Shown here: positions 1 through 6,779 of the stretch, piece by piece
Layout of the letters: each line of letters begins with the position of its first letter
Position numbering within the stretch: position 1 is the first letter of the stretch
Assembly (NCBI GenBank): GCA_023384025.1
Contig: JAHDXX010000119.1
Location: 1-9,376, forward strand
DNA: 9,376 bases
Direction of reading: 5' to 3'
Source: Sphingomonadaceae bacterium
GTDB taxonomy: Bacteria; Pseudomonadota; Alphaproteobacteria; Sphingomonadales; Sphingomonadaceae
Notes under the pieces: model-generated
Database searches by the model: none
What the model saw: only the letters and a program-made list of their open reading frames with translations
Told to the model about the DNA's origin: nothing
Program-made: the position numbers and the translations under genes

Positions 1-206
1 TCGCCGCGCCCCAGCCCCCCGCCGGGCAGCGCCCACTGCGCCAGGCCATAGCTGTGCCGCACCAGCAGAACTGCTCCGTCCATCCGGGCAACAATCACGC
101 TGCATCCCGCCAGCGGAACCTTGCGCCAGTGCCGCCAGCGACGGCGGACCCGATGCGCCAGCGGCAAGAGCGCCCGGTGCAGTGGCGCGGGGATCAGGTG
201 AAGCAT
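1..206 (-). CDS. NUDIX hydrolase, N-terminal part (cut by window edge)
   Basis: The visible 68 residues start MLHLIPAPLHRALLPLAHRV. A basic stretch follows (RVRRRWRHWRKV), then a beta-strand pattern reading GCSVIVARMDGAVLLVRHSY and the segment GLAQWALPGGGLGRG. The last segment is the typical approach to a Nudix box (W-x-L-P-G-G-G), so the catalytic G-x5-E-x7-REUxEExGU signature should begin at the edge and lies outside the window. NUDIX enzymes hydrolyse nucleoside diphosphates linked to another group; the substrate cannot be told from this fragment. The ATG at 206-204 lies inside the end of pgl and overlaps it by 13 bases, which suggests translational coupling. The family call is quite sure; activity cannot be judged without the Nudix box. 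Confidence 0.8.
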   Translation of the reverse strand, partial: MLHLIPAPLHRALLPLAHRVRRRWRHWRKVPLAGCSVIVARMDGAVLLVRHSYGLAQWALPGGGLGRG

Positions 207-820
207 GTGACCGGCAGAGGCCCGCGCGCGGCAAGCAGCCGCGCCACCGGCAGGTCGCTTGTCCCCGCCAGCGCCGCCTCGAACACTGCCCGTTTGTCAT
301 CCCCCCGGATCACGAACAGCAGCGCTCCGGTGGCAAGCAGCGCGGGCATGGTCAGGGTGATCCGGTCGAACGGGGCATGCGGCGGCAGCGGGTCCGGGGT
401 CAGGCGGCGGACCCGGGCCGGGTCGGCCGGATCGGGGTCGGTGTTGGGGAACAACGAAGCGATATGCCCGTCCTCGCCCATGCCAAGCCAGGTCAGCGCG
501 AAAGGCGGCGGCACGCTGTCTTCAGCGAGCGCGACCACCCTCGCCCCGACCGGCTCCAGCAAGGCACGCAGCTTGCCGGTGTTGGACGCCTCGTGGTCTT
601 CCGGCACGATCCGGTCATCGTTGGGCCAGATGTCGAGCCGGGTGAAATCGAGATCGCGGGCCACGAGCTCGGCGAGGATCGGGAACGGAGTCGAGCCGCC
701 GGGCACGGTCACCGCCACGGGGCCAGCACCCGCATCCAGCGCCGCGCGGAGCCGCGCCTCCAGCCAGTCGGCAATGGTATTGTCGGATGCACCGGCGATC
801 AGGGTCTGTGCGCTTTCCAT
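194..820 (-). CDS. pgl: 6-phosphogluconolactonase
   Basis: This 208-residue protein has the usual length of bacterial Pgl (DevB/NagB-like sugar isomerase fold). The enzyme hydrolyses 6-phosphogluconolactone to 6-phosphogluconate in the cytoplasm, the second step of the oxidative pentose phosphate and Entner-Doudoroff routes. Diagnostic segments are PGGSTP (residues 40-45, phosphate loop), WPNDDRIVP (65-73) followed by HEASNTG (76-82), and GMGEDGHIASLFP (113-125), which carries the conserved GxGxDGH with His119. The usual partners zwf and edd are not in the window. The ATG at 820 has a possible GAGG 11-14 bases upstream. A 77-base gap separates it from the membrane protein gene upstream. I saw no clear promoter or terminator in that gap, so it may be read through from the phytase cluster or have its own start. 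The NUDIX gene downstream overlaps its end. Confidence 0.94.
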   Translation of the reverse strand: MESAQTLIAGASDNTIADWLEARLRAALDAGAGPVAVTVPGGSTPFPILAELVARDLDFTRLDIWPNDDRIVPEDHEASNTGKLRALLEPVGARVVALAEDSVPPPFALTWLGMGEDGHIASLFPNTDPDPADPARVRRLTPDPLPPHAPFDRITLTMPALLATGALLFVIRGDDKRAVFEAALAGTSDLPVARLLAARGPLPVTCFT

Positions 821-897
821 CGTGCGAACGCTGCCTCACCGCGACCATGAGCGCAACGGTGGCACGCGAAAATAGGTATGCAAGCGATCGCCGCCGC

Positions 898-1458
898 TCA
901 GATCAGGCCGCGCGCGCCAAGGCCGATCACCAGCGCTGCGATGGCGCACAGCGCAGCGAGCACCAGCCGCATTGGCCGCAACCGCCCCGGGTCGGCCAGC
1001 TCGTCCGCTGCAAACACCGCAAGGCATAGGGCCACCGTGCCCCCCAGCCACCCGCCGAGTGCGCTCAGCACCGGTACGCCGGTCGCCACGGCCAGCGCGA
1101 ACACGGCGAACCGGGCCGCGTCGCCCAGCTGCCGCGCCAGCAAGACGACGAACAGCGCCACATGCGAATGGGTCGGCTCGCGCAGCACCTTCTGCTTGCG
1201 CTGCCAGGCGAGCTCGAACGCCGCCGCGCCCAGGGCAAAGGCGACCAGCATCGACTTGGCTGCCGGTGGCAGCATCGCGGCCACCACTGAACCGCCCCAC
1301 GCCATCGCGCCGCTCGAGAGCGCGGTTACCAGCACGATCACCGGCAGCAGCCCCGCCCCGCCCTTGCGCACCGCCGCAAGGCGCGCGACCAGCAACTGGT
1401 CACGCGCGCCGAGCGAGAGCAGCGCGGCGGCGAGGAACGCGAGGAAGAAGCCGGACAT
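898..1458 (-). CDS. small multi-pass membrane protein, divergent TMEM165/GDT1 (UPF0016)-like
   Basis: The 186-residue protein is almost entirely hydrophobic, with about six predicted membrane segments arranged as two similar halves. Each half opens with a segment that lines up with the GDT1 family, whose signature is E-x-G-D-[KR]-[TS]. The first half reads SLGARDQLLVARLA (residues 15-28) and the second reads QLGDAARFAVFALA (110-123). Family members move Mn2+ or Ca2+ against protons and depend on the acidic residues of this motif. Here the first copy has Ser15 for Glu and Ala18 for Asp. The second has Gln110 for Glu but keeps Asp113, with Ala114-Ala115 for the K/R-T/S pair. Cation transport of the usual kind is therefore doubtful. 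It starts 12 bases after the phosphatase stop codon, with only a weak ribosome binding site (AGG close to the ATG), which suggests coupled translation in the phytase operon. It could also be an unrelated membrane protein. Confidence 0.62.
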   Translation of the reverse strand: MSGFFLAFLAAALLSLGARDQLLVARLAAVRKGGAGLLPVIVLVTALSSGAMAWGGSVVAAMLPPAAKSMLVAFALGAAAFELAWQRKQKVLREPTHSHVALFVVLLARQLGDAARFAVFALAVATGVPVLSALGGWLGGTVALCLAVFAADELADPGRLRPMRLVLAALCAIAALVIGLGARGLI

Positions 1459-1470
1459 GCCTGCGCCCGG

Positions 1471-2799
1471 TCAGGCGTGCCAGGGCCCGGTGATCGCCAG
1501 CGTCGCCGTGGGGCTATAGGCGTTGACGAACAGCGTCTTGCCATCAGGGCTAAAGCAGGCCCCGGCCAGCTCGGTCTGCTGGCGCAGGCGGGCGAGCGGA
1601 TAGGCCCGGCCCATCCTGTCGATCCCGCGCAGGTAGTTGTCGACCGTGTCGCTGTATTGATCCTCGCACACCACCAGATGGCCGTTGGGGGCGATGACGA
1701 GATTGTCGCCATAGTTGAACTGGTCGGTACTGTCGGATTCGAAGAACAGCTCCAGCGTATCGGCCTGCTTGCCGCGGCCCGGCACCAGACGGAAAATCTG
1801 GCCGAGCTTGGCCGCGCCGCCGTTGGTGCAACAGAAGTAGAGCTCGCCCTCACCCATCCAGATGCCTTCGCCCCGGGCAAAGGTGGCAGCACCCGCCGCC
1901 GCGCCGCGCAGGCGCAGATCGTCCAGCGGTGCCTCGACATCGTCGAGGTCGATCCATCGGGCCGTCAACTTCGCCCCGCGCGCTACATCCAGCGCGTTCC
2001 AGTTGCGTGAATCCGCCACCCCGCCTTCGATGACCAGCGCCTGCAACGCGCCGCCTTCGGCCAGCTTGCCCGGCACCTTGGGGACGAACCGGTAGAGCAG
2101 CCCGTCATCGCGGTCCTCGGTCTGGTAGACCATGCCGGTTTCCGGATCGACGCAGGCCGCTTCGTGGTTGAACCGGCCCATGGCCTTGAGCGGCACCGGA
2201 TCGACCAGCCCGGTGGCGGTCGCCGGAACCTCGAACACATAGCCGTGGTGGGTGCTGCGGGTCAGCAGGCTCGACGGCTCCTCGCAGGTCAGCCAGCTGC
2301 CCCACGGGGTCACCCCGCCAGCACAGTTGCGTACGGTGCCGGCAAGCGAGCGGTGCTGGCTCTGCACCGCAAGGGTCTTCGCATCGAGCACCAGAGTGGT
2401 CGTGCCGCCGGGCATGAACGAGCCATCGGGCATCTTGCCGTATCCGCTGGTCAGCGTGGTGCCCGCACCCTGCCCCGGGCGCAGTTCGTGGTTGCGCACC
2501 AGGGCGATCCTGCCTTCGCCAAGGTCGAAACAGCCCATCCCGTCAGCCGCGTCGGGCACGGTGCCGCCATCATCCATCGCATCGCCGAGGCGAGAAATCA
2601 CCCGGTAGGAAAAGCCTTGCGGCAGGTCGAGCAACCCGGCCGGATCGGGCACCAGCGCGCCATAGCCGTCCGCCGCCGGGCCATTCGCCACCGTCCGGGT
2701 CGAACAGCCACTCGCCACCAGCGCGGCAAAGGCGCTGCCGGTGGCGGCAAGGAAGCCGCGACGGCTGGGTGCGATCAGGGAACTTGCGGGTGCGACCAT
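1471..2799 (-). CDS. PhoX/DUF839-family phosphatase, Tat-exported, probable lipoprotein
   Basis: The 442-residue protein belongs to the PhoX-type family (DUF839), periplasmic or surface phosphomonoesterases that use iron and calcium. A Tat signal is visible as S12-R13-R14-G-F-L-A followed by a hydrophobic stretch, and the end of that stretch, VASGC (Cys32), resembles a lipobox. Family segments are VRNHE (101-105), WGSWLTCEE (166-174; Cys172 would match the iron-ligand cysteine), RFNHEAACVDPETG (209-222), TED (227-229) and CEDQ (378-381). At 442 residues it is shorter than classical PhoX (about 600-700 residues), so substrate and metal set may differ. It starts inside the phytase gene with a 25-base overlap and has a good GAGG site, so it is probably co-expressed. 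Likely role: removing phosphate from lower inositol phosphates or other organic phosphates. The family call is firm; the substrate is inferred. Confidence 0.88.
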   Translation of the reverse strand: MVAPASSLIAPSRRGFLAATGSAFAALVASGCSTRTVANGPAADGYGALVPDPAGLLDLPQGFSYRVISRLGDAMDDGGTVPDAADGMGCFDLGEGRIALVRNHELRPGQGAGTTLTSGYGKMPDGSFMPGGTTTLVLDAKTLAVQSQHRSLAGTVRNCAGGVTPWGSWLTCEEPSSLLTRSTHHGYVFEVPATATGLVDPVPLKAMGRFNHEAACVDPETGMVYQTEDRDDGLLYRFVPKVPGKLAEGGALQALVIEGGVADSRNWNALDVARGAKLTARWIDLDDVEAPLDDLRLRGAAAGAATFARGEGIWMGEGELYFCCTNGGAAKLGQIFRLVPGRGKQADTLELFFESDSTDQFNYGDNLVIAPNGHLVVCEDQYSDTVDNYLRGIDRMGRAYPLARLRQQTELAGACFSPDGKTLFVNAYSPTATLAITGPWHA

Positions 2800-3815
2800 T
2801 GTGACAGTGCCTCTTCTACCGAGCGCCAGGAAACGAGCTTGAAGTTCTGCGCCGCCGGGGCGTTCTGCCCGTCCTGCGCAATGAACAGTCCGCCGGGGTA
2901 TTGCGCGCCGAAGCTGCGCACATCAAGCGCAATTCCGTCGGTTTCCTCGGTCGCGCCGAACTGGCCTGCGCCAATCCGGAAGCGGCCGACCGGGGCCATC
3001 GTGTCGAGGTCGAACACGGCATAGGCGTTGTCGCCCTGGCTGGAGACGACCAGCCACCCGCCACTTGCCCCACGCGGCGCGATATCGATGCCTTCGACAT
3101 CGGCGACCAGCATCCGGTTGTCGACCGGCAGGATCAGCTCGCCTTGTGTTGACCCGGCGGCATAGCGCCACACGCCCGCGCCTTCCTCGCCCACGTAGAG
3201 CGTGCCGTCGCGCGGATCGACCACGCAGCCTTCGGGCTGGGTCATCACTTTACGGCTGAGCACCGGGAGCGAAAGGACCGTGCCACCGGCAAGATCCAGC
3301 CGGAATTCCTCGATCGCGCCCTGCTTCAGCACCGAGAAGGCGTGGATCGTGCCAGCATTGTTCCACAGGCACAGCCCGTAGCCTTCCCCCGTCCCGCCCG
3401 GCACCCGACCGAGCGGTTCGAGCGTGGCACTGGCGGTATTCAGCCGGAACACCTGCAGCGCGGCATTGGCCAGATCGTTGCGATCACTGGCGACCACGAT
3501 CACGCCGGCTTCACCCAGATCGACCAGGTCGACGTTGTTGACCAGCCCGACCCCGGCCATACTGAGGTCGCGCCCAGCCAGATCATAGACGTGCAGTCCG
3601 GCCTTCTTGTCGGTCGCAACAATCAGGCTCTTGGCCGGATCGACCGGGTTGCGCCAGATCGCGGGATCGTCCGCCGCGTCGGTCCGGCTGGTGCCGACCG
3701 GCTCGGTTTCCCCGCTTGCGGTGACCACGACAGCAGGCCAGCCGGTGACGGTGGCCGTAGTCGCGCAGCCGCCGAGCAGCAGCGCGACCATCCCGCAGGC
3801 AAAGGAAAGCCGCAT
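2775..3815 (-). CDS. 3-phytase, beta-propeller type, lipoprotein
   Basis: Beta-propeller phytases remove phosphate from phytate (myo-inositol hexakisphosphate) with the help of calcium. The chosen ATG gives 346 residues, a usual family length. It starts MRLSFACGMVALLLGGCATT, a Sec signal with lipobox LGGC (Cys17). Ala at +2 predicts outer-membrane sorting. Family segments are DDPAIW (49-54), then LIVATDKKAGLHVYDL, VVASDRN, GEGYGLCLW, TQPEGCVVD, LYVGEEGAGVWRY, DVEGIDI, VVSSQGDNAYAVFDL and TDGIALD, the acidic propeller strands that carry calcium and phosphate ligands. The ATG overlaps the receptor stop codon by one base (TGATG), a classic coupled arrangement. An in-frame ATG at 3935 would add 40 residues inside the receptor and destroy the signal peptide, so I rejected it. 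Together with the TonB-dependent receptor and a PhoX-like enzyme, this indicates phytate use at the cell surface. Confidence 0.93.
   Translation of the reverse strand: MRLSFACGMVALLLGGCATTATVTGWPAVVVTASGETEPVGTSRTDAADDPAIWRNPVDPAKSLIVATDKKAGLHVYDLAGRDLSMAGVGLVNNVDLVDLGEAGVIVVASDRNDLANAALQVFRLNTASATLEPLGRVPGGTGEGYGLCLWNNAGTIHAFSVLKQGAIEEFRLDLAGGTVLSLPVLSRKVMTQPEGCVVDPRDGTLYVGEEGAGVWRYAAGSTQGELILPVDNRMLVADVEGIDIAPRGASGGWLVVSSQGDNAYAVFDLDTMAPVGRFRIGAGQFGATEETDGIALDVRSFGAQYPGGLFIAQDGQNAPAAQNFKLVSWRSVEEALSQWSHPQVP
2810..2816 (-). promoter_or_regulatory. ribosome binding site of the PhoX-like gene
   Basis: On the minus strand this reads GAAGAGG, ending 10 bases before the ATG at 2799. It lies inside the phytase coding region. 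It supports the 2799 start and independent re-initiation despite the 25-base overlap. Confidence 0.55.
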
Positions 3816-6595
3816 CAGAACGTGAACCGTCCGCCGAATTTCACGGTCGGGCCGTACTCCTCGTATTGCAGGTTGCGCTTGGCCCCGCCGAAGTTCTGGT
3901 AAGCGAAGTACTTGGCGTTGTTGACGTTGATCCACTCGGCGAACAGCCGCACGTTGTCGGTCAGCTTGAACTTGGCTGAGAGGTCGAGCTGGAAGTGCTT
4001 GTCAACGAACCGGTCTTCATCGGCCGCTCCGCCCAATTCATCCAGGTATCCACTACGATACGTGCCCGCCGCGCGGATCTCGAACGGCCCCTTGTCGTAG
4101 CCGAGCGACAGGTTCGCGGTATGGCGCGAGCTCGCGGGGAGTGCAATCTTGCGCGGATCGGTGACATCGCCATCGGTGAGTACGGTGCCGCTGGCATCGG
4201 TGAAGGTATAGTTCGCCTGCACCAGGAACCCGTCGAGCGGCGCGGGCAGGAAATCGAGCGCCTGCGAGAAGCTCGCCTCGATCCCGAACACCTCTGCCGT
4301 ATCGCCGTTGATGGCGCGGGTCAGCTGGTCGTAGGCGACGCCCTGGAATGTGCCCGGCGCATCGAGTGTCTGGTCGACGATGAAATTGTCGATCGATTTG
4401 TAGAATGCACCCAGCGAGATCGCGCCTTTGCCGGAGAAGTAGTATTCGACCGCCGCATCGGCGTTCCAGGCGCGGTAGGGGAGCAGGTCGGGGTTTCCGA
4501 ATTCTGCCTCCAGATCCTCGTTGATGGTATAGCGCGGTGCGGACTTCGACAACTTGGGGCGCACCAGGCTCTTGTAGCCTGCCAGGCGCAGGACAAGATT
4601 AGTCTGCGCCTCGTAACGCAGCGTGAAGCTCGGCAGCCAGTCGGTGTAGCGGCGCTCGACCATGACCGGGATTACGTCCGTCACTTCATCGCCATCGTCG
4701 ACCACCAGCTGCCCTGAAACAGCGGTCGTGGTCCGCTCCGCGCGCAGGCCGGCGACGATCCGCAGCGACGAACTGTCGTACCTGCCAAGCAGGTAACCCG
4801 CGAGCACGTCTTCTTCTGCCATGTAGTCGCTGGGAAGCGACAGCAGGTCCGTCTCGTAGGGGTCGACCTCAAACGCCGTACGATTGCCAAGGAAGAATGC
4901 GGCCGGCGCGAACTTGTCGACCACCGGACCCATATCGGTAAGGCGGTAGGTCTGCTCGCCGAGCACATTGGCCAGCGTGAGCGAGCCGTCGTAGTCGCCG
5001 TAGAAGATGCCGTCGAAATTGTAGCTCTTGTCCCGCCAGCGCGACTTGAAGCCGCCTTGCACGGTGAACTCGCCACCATCTGTCGCAAAAGTCCGGCCAA
5101 GGTCGGCTTTCACAGCATATTCCTCGTCCACACTGTCAGACAGGGTGGTCAGTTCGAGCCGGTTGAAACTGTAGCGGGCGGGATCATTGAACCGGGCCGT
5201 ATTGCCGCTGACAGAGAACAGCGGCACACGCGGGTCGCTGTAGTCCATGTCAACATTGACGCCATTGTTCTGGAACCGCGCACGGAACCGGATCGGATCG
5301 AGCGAAAAGTCCTCCCGTTCGCTGGACCGTGCCCAGCTGGCGGAAAGGTGCGCTTTCCATGCCCCGTCGTCATGATCGAACCCGGCCTGGTACGTCGCAA
5401 TGCGCTGCCGCTCGAACCGGTCCTTGTTGTCGCGCCGGACCTCGATCCGACCGTCAGCGTCGGCAAAGCTCGCGCTCGTTGCAGTGCCGCTGCGGGGATC
5501 CTCGTTGAAGATCAGGACTGTGCGGCGGCGATACTCGTGATCGTCGAACTGGCTGAAGCTGCCTCGCACAAAATGGGTCGTGTAATCCGACGCCCGCACA
5601 TCGGCGTTGAGCGTGCCGCTGATGCGTTCGCGCTCGACGTCGTAGTCGCGATATTCCACTTCTTCGGCGAAGACGACGCCGCCCGCTTCATTCCAGTCGG
5701 CTGCTTCGATATTGTCGGTTTCGAACTCGCGCTTGTAGTAGCTGATCCCGCCCGAAAGGCCGAGAATGTCGCCGATCCGGGTGGCGAAGTCCACGCTGCC
5801 CTTGGGCGTCACGTTGCCGACGTAATCGTTGTAGCTGCCTTCCAGCTTGACCGCGAGCAGGCCTGTCTTGCGGTCAAATGCGCTGGTTGTGTTGATCTCG
5901 ATCGAAGCGCCGATGGTATCGGCATCCATGTCTGGCGTGAGCGACTTCTTGATCTCGATCGATTCGATGATGTCGGAACTGATCACGTCGAGCGCGACCG
6001 AACGCACATCGCTTTCCGGCGAGGGCAGGCGCACCCCGTTGAGCGAGCTGCTGTTCAGTTCCGGATCGAGCCCCCGCACGGATACGAACCGGCCTTCGCC
6101 CTGATCGTTGAGCACGTTGACGCCGGGGAGGCGGCGGATCGATTCGGCCACGTTCTGATCGGGGAACTGGCCAATCGAGTCGCGCGTGACGACATCCGAC
6201 ACGCCATCAGCGGCCCGCTTGCGATTGAGCGCGCTGGCGAGGTTGGCCCGGGCGCCGAGCACCAGGATCGTGCTGCCGCTCTGGCCCAGGCGGAAGTCGG
6301 CACGCACCAGCCCCGTTTCAGGCACGACCACAGTCTGCCGCACCGGTTCGGCACCGATATAGCTGGCAACGACGGTATAGCTGCCCGCCGGAAGCCCCTC
6401 GAATATGAAGCTGCCGTCGCGTGCTGTCGTGGCAACCCGGCCAAGCTCCTCGATCCGGACTTCGGCCGCCTGAAGCGCTGTCGTGCCCAGGGCATCGGCA
6501 ACGGTCCCGGCGACGTCGCCAGCGACGGCGGGAGCAGCGAGGCCCATCGCCAGGGCGAAGGTGCAGGAAGTGAGGGCAAAACGGGTCATCGACAT
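3815..6595 (-). CDS. TonB-dependent outer membrane receptor with N-terminal carboxypeptidase-regulatory-like domain
   Basis: The 926-residue receptor has a signal peptide ending AAPAVA (residues 20-25, predicted cut before Gly26). A carboxypeptidase-regulatory-like beta domain follows (about 26-105, with DGSFIFEGLPAGSYTV). A possible TonB box reads STILVLGAR (108-116). The plug contains IGQFPDQNVAESIRRLPGV and SIEIKKSLTPDMDADTIGAS, and the long beta-barrel ends in FGGRFTF with the C-terminal Phe expected for BAM-dependent assembly. The plug wording is typical of the large receptor class found in sphingomonads, Caulobacter and Xanthomonas, often used for sugars and other organic ligands rather than siderophores. 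As first gene of an operon with a phytase, it probably takes up inositol phosphates or related products by TonB energy. The ligand is inferred from neighbours only. ATG 6595 is chosen because GAAAGG lies seven bases upstream; Met3 (6589) is the alternative. Confidence 0.93.
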   Translation of the reverse strand: MSMTRFALTSCTFALAMGLAAPAVAGDVAGTVADALGTTALQAAEVRIEELGRVATTARDGSFIFEGLPAGSYTVVASYIGAEPVRQTVVVPETGLVRADFRLGQSGSTILVLGARANLASALNRKRAADGVSDVVTRDSIGQFPDQNVAESIRRLPGVNVLNDQGEGRFVSVRGLDPELNSSSLNGVRLPSPESDVRSVALDVISSDIIESIEIKKSLTPDMDADTIGASIEINTTSAFDRKTGLLAVKLEGSYNDYVGNVTPKGSVDFATRIGDILGLSGGISYYKREFETDNIEAADWNEAGGVVFAEEVEYRDYDVERERISGTLNADVRASDYTTHFVRGSFSQFDDHEYRRRTVLIFNEDPRSGTATSASFADADGRIEVRRDNKDRFERQRIATYQAGFDHDDGAWKAHLSASWARSSEREDFSLDPIRFRARFQNNGVNVDMDYSDPRVPLFSVSGNTARFNDPARYSFNRLELTTLSDSVDEEYAVKADLGRTFATDGGEFTVQGGFKSRWRDKSYNFDGIFYGDYDGSLTLANVLGEQTYRLTDMGPVVDKFAPAAFFLGNRTAFEVDPYETDLLSLPSDYMAEEDVLAGYLLGRYDSSSLRIVAGLRAERTTTAVSGQLVVDDGDEVTDVIPVMVERRYTDWLPSFTLRYEAQTNLVLRLAGYKSLVRPKLSKSAPRYTINEDLEAEFGNPDLLPYRAWNADAAVEYYFSGKGAISLGAFYKSIDNFIVDQTLDAPGTFQGVAYDQLTRAINGDTAEVFGIEASFSQALDFLPAPLDGFLVQANYTFTDASGTVLTDGDVTDPRKIALPASSRHTANLSLGYDKGPFEIRAAGTYRSGYLDELGGAADEDRFVDKHFQLDLSAKFKLTDNVRLFAEWINVNNAKYFAYQNFGGAKRNLQYEEYGPTVKFGGRFTF

Positions 6596-6602
6596 GGTGC
6601 AG

Positions 6603-6608
6603 CCTTTC
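6603..6608 (-). promoter_or_regulatory. ribosome binding site of the TonB-dependent receptor
   Basis: On the minus strand this reads GAAAGG, seven bases from the ATG at 6595. It favours that start over Met3. Confidence 0.6.
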
Positions 6609-6675
6609 GGGAAACGAGTCTAAAGGCGCGCTAGGGGCGGCGTGCTACAGCCGCGCGACGCTTTGGTGACGCGGG

Positions 6676-6703
6676 GGTTACACCCTGTCACCGGACCGTA
6701 ACC
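6676..6703. repeat. inverted repeat GGTTAC-N16-GTAACC
   Basis: Perfect 6-base arms at 6676-6681 and 6698-6703 flank and partly cover the Pho-box-like sequence. The arm centres are 22 bases apart, about two helical turns, as expected for a dimeric regulator. No known operator is recognised. Confidence 0.35.
6685..6702 (+). promoter_or_regulatory. candidate PhoB (Pho) box
   Basis: The sequence CTGTCAC-CGGA-CCGTAAC has the 7-4-7 layout of the Pho box (two CTGTCAT-like repeats). The first half matches 6 of 7 positions and the second only 4 of 7. It reads toward the SDR gene rather than toward the phytase operon, and a single weak box can occur by chance. The support is context: PhoX-like enzymes and phytases are common Pho-regulon members. 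Confidence 0.33.
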
Positions 6704-6763
6704 GGCCTATCAATCGCGCGCTTGCGCGGTGACGCGTGCCGCCTATGGTCGAGACCAAACGAT

Positions 6764-6770
6764 GGGGAGA
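6764..6770 (+). promoter_or_regulatory. ribosome binding site deciding the SDR start
   Basis: GGGGAGA lies nine bases before the ATG at 6780. It supports that start over the in-frame upstream GTG (6729) and ATG (6762), which would put this site inside the coding region. Confidence 0.65.
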
Positions 6771-6779
6771 AAAGTGACC

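Larger units (their letters stand above)
6596..6779. promoter_or_regulatory. divergent promoter region between the phytase operon and the SDR gene
   Basis: This 184-base spacer must hold the leader and promoter of the leftward receptor-phytase operon and of the rightward SDR gene. It holds a Pho-box-like sequence (6685-6702), a surrounding inverted repeat (6676-6703), a 9-base direct repeat GGTGACGCG at 6665-6673 and 6728-6736, and a small dyad CGCGC-TT-GCGCG at 6717-6728. A -10-like TATCAA (6708-6713) faces the SDR. I could not assign convincing -35/-10 pairs for either direction. Confidence 0.55.

Noticed and set aside
54..875. 273-codon open frame on the plus strand
   Set aside because: It lies opposite pgl and the NUDIX gene, which have clear motifs, and is dominated by Ser, Ala, Arg and Pro runs typical of a shadow frame.
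2164..3024. 286-codon open frame on the plus strand
   Set aside because: It lies opposite the phosphatase and phytase genes, has no recognisable motif and crosses a real gene junction.
3816..3935. Forty-residue N-terminal extension of the phytase
   Set aside because: The extension is antisignal-like (Arg and Gln rich), lies inside the receptor gene, and would bury the lipoprotein signal that begins at the ATG at 3815.
5057..6634. 525-codon open frame on the plus strand opposite the TonB-dependent receptor
   Set aside because: It is antisense to a receptor with clear domains, reads as low-quality sequence rich in Arg, Ala and His with no family motif, and such frames are common opposite GC-rich genes.
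6729..6779. Upstream GTG start of the SDR
   Set aside because: The extra 17 residues are not part of an SDR fold, and a good GGGGAGA site stands before the ATG at 6780.
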